Source of the DNA: Candidatus Pelagibacter sp.
GTDB taxonomy: Bacteria > Pseudomonadota > Alphaproteobacteria > Pelagibacterales > Pelagibacteraceae
Direction of reading: 5' to 3'
NCBI GenBank assembly: GCA_028224115.1
Contig: JAOIVP010000028.1
Coordinates: 1-6,342 of the forward strand
Length of the DNA: 6,342 nt
Below the pieces are notes generated by a model, which was not told the DNA's origin, ran no database searches, and was given only the letters and a program-made list of their open reading frames with translations. This document shows, piece by piece, positions 1-5,564 of the stretch (its first letter is position 1; every line of letters begins with the position of its first letter). Made by a program: the position numbers and the translations under genes.

Positions 1-119
1 ATATATGAAAAATCTTAATCTTACAGGTTCTAAATAATTTTAAGTATTCTTTTATATTGTATATTTTTTTTAAGTTTGTTGCTTAAAACAAACAAGAAAT
101 GGACAAAAGCAGAATTAAT
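1..119. other. Left-edge noncoding stretch, no gene seen
   Basis: This very AT-rich stretch lies downstream of the 3' end of the tRNA gene. I see no reading frame with recognisable protein character on either strand. The open frame that runs in from position 76 on the plus strand starts at a TTG and crosses the antisense of the tRNA, so it is not a gene start. The only structure is a pair of overlapping short inverted repeats at 68-93, listed separately. A gene may lie beyond the left edge, but nothing here shows its end. Confidence 0.6.
68..93. repeat. Two overlapping short inverted repeats downstream of the tRNA
   Basis: Two 7-bp stems can form but exclude each other. TTTTAAG (68-74) pairs with CTTAAAA (82-88), and GTTTGTT (74-80) pairs with AACAAAC (87-93). 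Both are mostly A:T. On the minus strand, the strand of the tRNA gene, the structure begins 27 nt past the encoded CCA. It is followed by a run of A, not U, so it is not a standard intrinsic terminator. It could be a weak 3'-trailer structure or a chance product of the base composition. Confidence 0.3.
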
Positions 120-196
120 TGGTGCGCCTGCTAGGAGTCGAACCCAGAACCTCCTGATCCGAAGTCAGGCGCTCTATCCAGTTGAGCTACAAGCGC
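120..196 (-). tRNA. tRNA-Arg, anticodon TCG
   Basis: Read on the minus strand, this 77-nt sequence folds into a full cloverleaf. The acceptor stem is GCGCTTG (196-190) with CAGGCGC (130-124), containing one G:T pair. The D arm is GCTC/GAGC with a GG-A loop. The anticodon stem CCTGA/TCAGG encloses the loop CTTCGGA. The T arm is CTGGG/CCTAG around TTCGACT. The anticodon TCG (complement of 160-162) reads CGA and, by wobble, possibly other CGN arginine codons. C35 and the D-loop A20 agree with bacterial arginine identity elements. The discriminator base is A at 123, and CCA is encoded at 122-120. No intron or missing stem is seen. The gene stands alone and is divergent from rluD, with 23 bp between them. 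Confidence 0.96.
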
Positions 197-219
197 ATAT
201 AGTATTAATATTACATTTT
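197..219. promoter_or_regulatory. Short divergent gap between tRNA-Arg and rluD; possible promoter elements
   Basis: These 23 bp are the whole space between two divergent genes. On the plus strand TATAGT at 198-203 resembles a -10 box. Use of it would put the rluD transcript start about 10 nt before its ATG and any -35 element inside the tRNA gene. On the minus strand TAATAT (213-208) is a weaker -10 candidate for the tRNA, with its -35 region inside the rluD coding sequence. Neither has a convincing -35 partner. In a sequence this AT-rich such matches are expected by chance, so this is a positional inference only. Confidence 0.25.
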
Positions 220-1200
220 ATGAAAAAAAACATTAATTTAATAGTTGAAGAAAGTGAAAACAATCTAAGAGTTGATGTCTTAATCAACAAAAGAGAAGGT
301 TTGGTTAGTAGAACTAGAATTAAAAACTTAATTCTAAAAAAAAAACTAAAACTAAATAATAAAATTATAATAAGTCCTTCAAAAAAAGTTTTGGCTGGTG
401 ATAAGCTAAGTCTTCAAATTCCAGAACCAGATGAAGCCTCCCTGAAACCATATAATTTTAGATTAGAGATTACTTATGAAGATGATGATTTGTTAGTAAT
501 AAATAAACCTGCTGGCATAATTATGCATCCAGGTGCTGGAAATTATGACAAAACAATTGTTAATGCGTTAATGCATTATGATAAAGACTCTTTATCAAAC
601 ATTGGAGATGAATTAAGACCAGGGATAGTTCATAGAATTGATAAAAATACTTCAGGTTTAGTGGTTATTGCCAAAAATAATGAGTCTCATGAAAATTTAT
701 CCAAACAATTCAGTGATCATACAATCACAAGAGTTTATCAACTTTTAATATGGGGAAAGCTTAGGCCTTCTAAAGGAAAAATTGATACATTTATAACACG
801 TAGTTCTAAAAACAGACAACTAATGGAAGTTAATAGCTCAAAAGGAAAACGGGCAATAACAAATTATAAAACTATAGAAGTTTATGAAAATGATAAAACA
901 CCAACATTAAGTTTAGTAGAGTGCAAATTGGAAACTGGAAGAACCCACCAAATTCGTGTTCACATGACTCATATGGGAAACAGTATAGTTGGGGATGATA
1001 AGTATAAAAAAAAATATAAGAAGCTAAAAAATATTGATATGGGGCTAGAAAGTTTAATCTCTAAATTAAATAGACAATTCTTACACGCAAAAACTTTAGG
1101 ATTTATTCATCCAAAAACTAATGAGGAAATGATTTTTTCCTCAATTTTGCCACAAGAACTGAATAATTTATTAAAAATGCTTAGAAATACTAGCGAATAA
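220..1200 (+). CDS. rluD: 23S rRNA pseudouridine synthase, RluD family
   Basis: The product isomerises uridines to pseudouridine in 23S rRNA. E. coli RluD acts on helix 69 (U1911, U1915, U1917) in the peptidyl-transferase half of the ribosome; the same target is inferred here. From ATG 220 the protein has 326 residues, the length of E. coli RluD. An S4-like RNA-binding domain covers about residues 15-75, including RTRIKNLI. The RluA-type catalytic domain follows with INKPAG (94-99), the RluD-like HPGAGN (103-108), HRIDKNTSG (138-146) with presumed catalytic Asp141, GRTHQIRVH (240-248) and RQFLHA (285-290). The frame stays open upstream to a TTG at 76, but that extension reads through the antisense of the tRNA and has no family counterpart, so ATG 220 is chosen. 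No Shine-Dalgarno sequence is visible. RluC is the nearest alternative; HPGAGN and the length favour RluD. Residues 40-42 are encoded by a run of ten A. Confidence 0.93.
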   Translation: MKKNINLIVEESENNLRVDVLINKREGLVSRTRIKNLILKKKLKLNNKIIISPSKKVLAGDKLSLQIPEPDEASLKPYNFRLEITYEDDDLLVINKPAGIIMHPGAGNYDKTIVNALMHYDKDSLSNIGDELRPGIVHRIDKNTSGLVVIAKNNESHENLSKQFSDHTITRVYQLLIWGKLRPSKGKIDTFITRSSKNRQLMEVNSSKGKRAITNYKTIEVYENDKTPTLSLVECKLETGRTHQIRVHMTHMGNSIVGDDKYKKKYKKLKNIDMGLESLISKLNRQFLHAKTLGFIHPKTNEEMIFSSILPQELNNLLKMLRNTSE

Positions 1201-1241
1201 ATCATTGAAAATTTAGTATAGTTAATTAAATAAATACTGCC
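1201..1241 (+). promoter_or_regulatory. rluD-rpoH intergenic gap with possible promoter elements
   Basis: These 41 bp contain TTGAAA (1205-1210) followed after 16 bp by TAAATA (1227-1232). They also contain TATAGT (1217-1222), which resembles a -10 box but lacks a good -35 partner. An rpoH promoter here is plausible because heat-shock sigma genes are commonly transcribed separately from an upstream gene, but co-transcription with rluD is equally possible. No clear sigma-32 consensus pair (CTTGAA with CCCATnT-like -10) and no Shine-Dalgarno sequence before ATG 1242 are present. Confidence 0.25.
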
Positions 1242-2135
1242 ATGAACACAACTTATAATAGCAATGTACCGGCTCTTTCGAATGAAGGAGGTCTGTCAGC
1301 ATATTTAGAGCAAATAAAAAAATTTCCAATGTTAGCTGCAGAAGAAGAGTACATGTTAGCAAAAAACTGGAAAACTACAGGGAATATTAAAGCAGCTGAA
1401 AAATTAGTAACGAGTCATTTAAGGTTAGTTGCTAAAATTGCAATGGGCTACAAAGGATATGGACTTCCCGTAAATGAAATGATTTCCGAGGGCAATGTTG
1501 GTCTTATGCAAGCTGTTAAAAAATTCGAACCTGAAAAAGGTTTTAGATTGGCAACATACGCAATGTGGTGGATCAAAGCTTCTATCCAAGAATACATTTT
1601 AAGATCTTGGAGCTTAGTTAAAATTGGAACAACTACAGCCCAAAAAAAACTATTTTTTAATCTTAAAAAAATAAAAAACCAAATTGCACCTCAATCAGAA
1701 GGTGATTTAAGGGATGAGCATGTGAATGAAATTGCAAACAAATTAGATGTGAGTAAAGAAGAAGTAGTTTCAATGAATAGAAGACTATCTGGTAAAGAAT
1801 TTTCATTAAATGCTCAAGTCGGTGAAGACGGAGATGAATGGCAAGACTGGCTAGTTGATAAAGAATTAGACCACGATTTAAAGTTTGCACACCAAGAAGA
1901 AATGGAACAGAGAAAAGATTTATTAAAAAATTCAATCAAAGTCTTGAATGAAAGAGAAAAAGAAATTTTATACTCGAGAAGATTAAATGATAATCCAACA
2001 ACTTTAGAAGATTTAAGTAAAAAACATAAAATTAGCAGAGAAAGAGTAAGACAAATTGAAAATAAAGCTTTTGAGAAGTTGCAAAAGCAAATGCTGCTTA
2101 TGGCAAAATCTAAAAATCTGCTACCAGTAAATTAA
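1242..2135 (+). CDS. rpoH: RNA polymerase sigma-32 (heat-shock sigma factor)
   Basis: The product directs core RNA polymerase to heat-shock promoters (chaperones and proteases such as groESL, dnaK and lon in well-studied proteobacteria). The protein has 297 residues, a normal length for RpoH. Region 1.2 covers about residues 15-50. Region 2 runs from about 52 to 125, with HLRLVAKIA (59-67), the core-binding [15 protein letters not shown] (78-92) and the promoter-melting segment [19 protein letters not shown] (101-119). The diagnostic RpoH box follows as QKKLFFNLK (134-142), which separates it from RpoD and RpoS. Region 4 carries LNEREKEIL (235-243) and a helix-turn-helix with [17 protein letters not shown] (264-280), the -35 reader. 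ATG 1242 fits the family N-terminus. The gene lies 41 bp after rluD and ends in a TTAA shared with the convergent purA. A thermosensing mRNA leader like that of E. coli cannot be judged from sequence alone. Confidence 0.96.
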   Translation: MNTTYNSNVPALSNEGGLSAYLEQIKKFPMLAAEEEYMLAKNWKTTGNIKAAEKLVTSHLRLVAKIAMGYKGYGLPVNEMISEGNVGLMQAVKKFEPEKGFRLATYAMWWIKASIQEYILRSWSLVKIGTTTAQKKLFFNLKKIKNQIAPQSEGDLRDEHVNEIANKLDVSKEEVVSMNRRLSGKEFSLNAQVGEDGDEWQDWLVDKELDHDLKFAHQEEMEQRKDLLKNSIKVLNEREKEILYSRRLNDNPTTLEDLSKKHKISRERVRQIENKAFEKLQKQMLLMAKSKNLLPVN

Positions 2136-3424
2136 ATATCAAAAGGATTCTCAACTAAAATAGTATCAACTCTTTCGGGGCTAGTTGATACACTGGACAC
2201 TTTTGCACCTATAAACTCTTCTACTGCATAGATGTATTTTTTTGCATTTTCAGGCAAAGCATCCATATTTTTAATTCCATTTGTTGAGGTTTTCCATCCA
2301 GGAAAGATTTTATAGATTGGTTTAATTTTTAATTGATCTTCAGCTGCTGCAGGCAAATAATCGATTTTTTTTCCATCAAGTTCATATTCAACACACATCT
2401 TAATTTCATCTAGTTCATCAAGAACATCAAGTTTAGTAAGTGCAATACCATCTATACCTGAAATTTTTATTGTTTGTCTTACCAATACACCGTCAAACCA
2501 ACCACATCTTCTTTTTCTACTGGTTACAGTACCAAACTCTTTTCCACGTGTACCTAATAATTCTCCCACATCATCAGTTAATTCGGTTGGAAAAGGACCT
2601 TCTCCAACTCTTGTTGTGTAAGCTTTTGTAATTCCCAAAACGTAATTAATTGAATTTGGACCACACCCTGTACCTGTAGCAGCACTTGATGCAACCGTGT
2701 TAGAAGATGTTACATAGGGATAAGTACCATGATCTACATCTAATAGTATTCCTTGAGCACCTTCGAACAAAATTTTCTTTTTTTGTTTTTTAAACTCGTC
2801 TATCTTTAGCCAAACTGGCTGAGAAAACTTTAATATTTGAGGTGCTATTTTTAATAAGTCTGATTTTAACTGTTCTTTTTCAAAAATTTTTTTTCCAAGA
2901 CCTTTTCTGATAGCATTATGGTGAACTAAAACAGACTCTAATCTTTGATCTAAATTTTTTTCAGATCTAAGATCCATTACTCGAATAGATCTTCTACCAA
3001 CTTTATCCTCATAGGCTGGACCAATTCCTCTTCTAGTCGTTCCAATTTTAGCTTTACCTGCTGCATCTTCTCTAATTTCATCCATTTCTCTATGAAATGG
3101 TAAAATTAAATTTGCAGCCTCAGAAATAATAAAATTATCAATGTTTACATCCACACCTTTTGATTTTATTTCTTCAATCTCCTCTAATAAAGCCCAAGGA
3201 TCAACTACAACTCCATTTCCAATAATTGAAATTTTATTTTTTCTTACAATTCCAGATGGCAATAGTCTTAACTTATAAGTCACACCATCAATTACTAATG
3301 TGTGACCTGCATTATGACCTCCTTGAAATCTGATTACTACATCTGCTTGCTCTGAAAGCCAGTCTACAATTTTACCCTTTCCTTCATCTCCCCACTGAGA
3401 TCCAACTACAACTATATTTTTCAT
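2132..3424 (-). CDS. purA: Adenylosuccinate synthetase
   Basis: The enzyme condenses IMP with L-aspartate, using GTP, to give adenylosuccinate, the first committed step from IMP to AMP in the cytoplasm. The protein has 430 residues (E. coli 432) and looks complete. The N-terminal phosphate loop GDEGKGK (12-18) holds catalytic Asp13, and GGHNAGH (35-41) ends in catalytic His41. Other family motifs are [14 protein letters not shown] (128-141), EGAQG (221-225) followed by [12 protein letters not shown] (231-242), [10 protein letters not shown] (273-282), TSRKRRCGW (301-309) in the aspartate/IMP loop, and KLD (331-333) in the guanine pocket. The ATG at 3424 shares its A with the last base of the thiD stop (TAATG), so translation is probably coupled to thiD. 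A weak AGG lies only 3 nt upstream. The gene is last in the folP-glmM-thiD-purA block and ends in TTAA, overlapping the rpoH stop by 4 bp. Confidence 0.97.
   Translation of the reverse strand: MKNIVVVGSQWGDEGKGKIVDWLSEQADVVIRFQGGHNAGHTLVIDGVTYKLRLLPSGIVRKNKISIIGNGVVVDPWALLEEIEEIKSKGVDVNIDNFIISEAANLILPFHREMDEIREDAAGKAKIGTTRRGIGPAYEDKVGRRSIRVMDLRSEKNLDQRLESVLVHHNAIRKGLGKKIFEKEQLKSDLLKIAPQILKFSQPVWLKIDEFKKQKKKILFEGAQGILLDVDHGTYPYVTSSNTVASSAATGTGCGPNSINYVLGITKAYTTRVGEGPFPTELTDDVGELLGTRGKEFGTVTSRKRRCGWFDGVLVRQTIKISGIDGIALTKLDVLDELDEIKMCVEYELDGKKIDYLPAAAEDQLKIKPIYKIFPGWKTSTNGIKNMDALPENAKKYIYAVEEFIGAKVSSVSTSPERVDTILVENPFDI
2163..2191. terminator. Perfect 9-bp inverted repeat near the rpoH/purA convergence; tentative terminator
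   Basis: GTATCAACT (2163-2171) and AGTTGATAC (2183-2191) are exact reverse complements around an 11-nt loop that contains TTCG. The hairpin lies inside the 3' end of purA (around residues 412-421, within [10 protein letters not shown]) and 27 nt beyond the rpoH stop. As a plus-strand terminator for rluD-rpoH it is well placed but is followed only by a short TTTT at 2200-2203. On the minus strand it is followed by TATTTT, but stopping there would cut off the purA stop codon. The stem has only three G:C pairs. One such repeat in a window this size and composition could occur by chance. Confidence 0.3.
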
Positions 3425-4236
3425 TACCTAAATTTTCTTTCTATATTAATTGTATGAAGATGATTAATTGGACCATGACCTTTACCATATTTAGGATTAG
3501 TTCTAATGCCAGAACTTACATATTTAATCCCAAGCTCACAAGATTTCTTTATAGGTTTTCCACATGATAAAAAAGTGGTGATTGCACTTGATAAGGTACA
3601 ACCTGTTCCATGAGTATTTTTAGTATTGTATCTCTTGCTATTAAAAATTTTAATATCAGATTTTGAAACAAATATATCTTGGACAGTGTTTGAAAGAAGG
3701 TGTCCACCTTTAATTAATACATTTTTTGCTCCAATTTCAATTAATTTATAGGCTGCAAAGATCATATCCTCTTTACTTGTTATAATCGTATTAGTTAATA
3801 TTTCAGCTTCAGGAATATTTGGGGTAATTAACGACGCTCTCATTATCAATTTTTTTTTTAACAACTTTATAGCCTTATCGTCTATTAATTTTGCCCCTCC
3901 TTTTGCAACCATTACCGGGTCAAGAACTATTTTATTTACTTTGATACTTTGAAGAGAATTAATGACTGCCTCAATTACTTTAGTAGAATGTAACATCCCA
4001 ATTTTAATTGCATCAGGTTTAATATCTTTAGCTGTAAATAAAATCTGATTTAAAATTTCTTTTGGTGGAATTGAAACAATTGATTTAACTCCTGTTGTAT
4101 TTTGAGCAGTAATAGCGGTTATTGCTGTCATTGCATAAGATCCAAGAGCAGTAATAGTTTTAATATCGGCTTGAATACCAGCGCCACCTGATGAGTCAGA
4201 TCCTGCAATGATTAATACTTTAGAATTTGGATTCAC
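3424..4236 (-). CDS. thiD: Hydroxymethylpyrimidine/phosphomethylpyrimidine kinase
   Basis: This ribokinase-family enzyme phosphorylates 4-amino-5-hydroxymethyl-2-methylpyrimidine (HMP) to HMP-P and then HMP-PP, the pyrimidine half of thiamin. Read from GTG 4236 it has 270 residues, usual for ThiD. Motifs are [13 protein letters not shown] (12-24) at the substrate site, DPVMVAKGG (106-114), TPNIPEAE (138-145), KGGH (176-179) and [12 protein letters not shown] (208-219), which forms the anion hole with the active-site Cys213. The tail [11 protein letters not shown] (251-261) is typical of the family. The GTG at 4236 overlaps the glmM TGA as GTGA and leaves six residues before VLIIAG, close to the family norm. 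A further upstream GTG at 4266 would add ten residues and a 34-bp overlap; it is less likely. The stop overlaps the purA ATG by one base. A pyridoxal kinase is a remote alternative. Confidence 0.94.
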   Translation of the reverse strand: MNPNSKVLIIAGSDSSGGAGIQADIKTITALGSYAMTAITAITAQNTTGVKSIVSIPPKEILNQILFTAKDIKPDAIKIGMLHSTKVIEAVINSLQSIKVNKIVLDPVMVAKGGAKLIDDKAIKLLKKKLIMRASLITPNIPEAEILTNTIITSKEDMIFAAYKLIEIGAKNVLIKGGHLLSNTVQDIFVSKSDIKIFNSKRYNTKNTHGTGCTLSSAITTFLSCGKPIKKSCELGIKYVSSGIRTNPKYGKGHGPINHLHTINIERKFR

Positions 4237-5564
4237 TTTAATTTTGCCAAAATAATGTTTAAACACTTCTCTAAAAGTTTTCTATTTTCACTTTCGCCCA
4301 TTACTCTTATTTTTGACTCAGTGCCTGATGCTCTCACTAGTATTCTTCCATTGCCATTCATTAATTTTTCTGCTTTTTTAATAGATTTTTTTACGTTAAA
4401 ATTATTAATTATTGATTTATCTTTAACTAAAATATTTTCTAGAATTTGAGGAGTTTTTTTAAACCTATTAAAGAAAGAACTAGCTTTCTCCCCTTTTCTA
4501 ATTGCAAATAAAACTTCTAATGCTACTAACAACCCATCTCCTGTTGTTGCAAATTTACCCAAAATTATATGACCAGATTGTTCACCACCTAAATTAAAAT
4601 TATTTTTTTGCATTTGTTCTTTTACATACCTATCCCCAACATTTGCTCTAATAAATTTTATTTTATTTGCTTCAAAAAATTTTTCTAAACCATAATTAGA
4701 CATCAAAGTTCCAATAACCCCACCCTTTAACATTTTTTTATTTTTCCATCTAGTGGCTATAGCTGCAATTATTTGATCTCCATCAATTATATTTCCTACT
4801 TCATCGCTCATTATAATTCTATCAGCATCACCATCTAGAGAAATACCAAGATGAGCTTTATATTTTTTTACTGCAAGTTTAATTTTTTTTGGATATGTCG
4901 AACCACAATTTTTATTAATATTTATTCCATTTGGATTTACACCAATTGTAATTACTTTTGCTCCTAAAGACTTCAATAGCTCTGGTCCAGCTTTATAACC
5001 TGCTCCATTTGCACAATCGATTACTATTCTTAGTCCTCTTAAATTAAATTCTTTTGGAAAATTTTTTTTTAATATTTTTAAATATTCTTTTGTTCCACTT
5101 TCTAATCTTTTTACTCTACCTAACTTTTCAGGACTAGAAAGATTTTTGGAAATTTTTTTGTCAATTAATTTTTCAATTTTTTTTTCAATTTTGTCAGACA
5201 ACTTCATTCCATCTGGACCAAACAGTTTTAAACCATTATCATTATGAGGATTGTGAGAAGCAGTTATCATAATGCCCATGTTGGCTTTCATTGTTTTAGT
5301 TAGCATTGCCAAACCATTTGTTGGCATAGGGCCAAATGTATAAACGTGCATTCCGGCTGAAGCTAATCCCGAAACAAGTGCTGGCTCAAGTGTATAACCA
5401 GATAATCTGGTATCTTTAGCAATAACTGCGGTTTGTTTTCTTTTTTTTTGAGATATAAAATATGTCCCTGATGCTAACCCAAACTTAAAAAACATATCTC
5501 CATTAATATGTTTGCTATTAATTGCACCTCTTATTCCATCAGTTCCAAAATATTTTTTTGTCAT
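4233..5564 (-). CDS. glmM: Phosphoglucosamine mutase
   Basis: The enzyme converts glucosamine-6-phosphate to glucosamine-1-phosphate, feeding GlmU and UDP-GlcNAc synthesis for peptidoglycan and lipopolysaccharide. The protein has 443 residues (E. coli 445), with all four alpha-D-phosphohexomutase domains. It begins with YFGTDGIRG (5-13). The catalytic serine is Ser103 in TASHNPHNDNG (101-111), which must be phosphorylated for activity. The Mg-binding loop is DGDADR (244-249), the sugar-binding motif is GGEQSGH (326-332), and the C-terminal phosphate-binding loop is RASGTES (411-417). GTDGIRG and GEQSGH separate it from phosphomannomutase/phosphoglucomutase relatives. The ATG overlaps the folP stop as TAATG, and the TGA overlaps the probable thiD start. 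The folP-glmM pair is widely conserved in proteobacteria, often behind ftsH, which may lie beyond the right edge. Several A/T runs of nine bases occur in the coding sequence. Confidence 0.97.
   Translation of the reverse strand: MTKKYFGTDGIRGAINSKHINGDMFFKFGLASGTYFISQKKRKQTAVIAKDTRLSGYTLEPALVSGLASAGMHVYTFGPMPTNGLAMLTKTMKANMGIMITASHNPHNDNGLKLFGPDGMKLSDKIEKKIEKLIDKKISKNLSSPEKLGRVKRLESGTKEYLKILKKNFPKEFNLRGLRIVIDCANGAGYKAGPELLKSLGAKVITIGVNPNGININKNCGSTYPKKIKLAVKKYKAHLGISLDGDADRIIMSDEVGNIIDGDQIIAAIATRWKNKKMLKGGVIGTLMSNYGLEKFFEANKIKFIRANVGDRYVKEQMQKNNFNLGGEQSGHIILGKFATTGDGLLVALEVLFAIRKGEKASSFFNRFKKTPQILENILVKDKSIINNFNVKKSIKKAEKLMNGNGRILVRASGTESKIRVMGESENRKLLEKCLNIILAKLK

Noticed and set aside
120..196. 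tRNA-Arg as an integration site for a mobile element
   Set aside because: No integrase gene, no duplicated tRNA 3' end and no phage-like genes occur in the window; the flanking genes are housekeeping.
1663..1935. 90-codon open frame on the minus strand opposite rpoH
   Set aside because: It is fully antisense to a confidently identified gene, has low-complexity Leu/Phe/His-rich content and no recognisable domain.
2085..2099. Small hairpin AAGCA/TGCTT near the end of rpoH as a terminator for purA
   Set aside because: The stem is only 5 bp with a 5-nt loop and no useful U tract, so it is indistinguishable from chance.
2440..2631. 63-codon open frame on the plus strand opposite purA
   Set aside because: It lies antisense to conserved purA motifs, and its composition reflects the complementary strand; no family resemblance.
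4255..4449. 64-codon open frame on the plus strand opposite glmM
   Set aside because: It is antisense to the glmM C-terminal domain. Its hydrophobic look comes from complementing Lys/Asn-rich codons, not from a real membrane protein.
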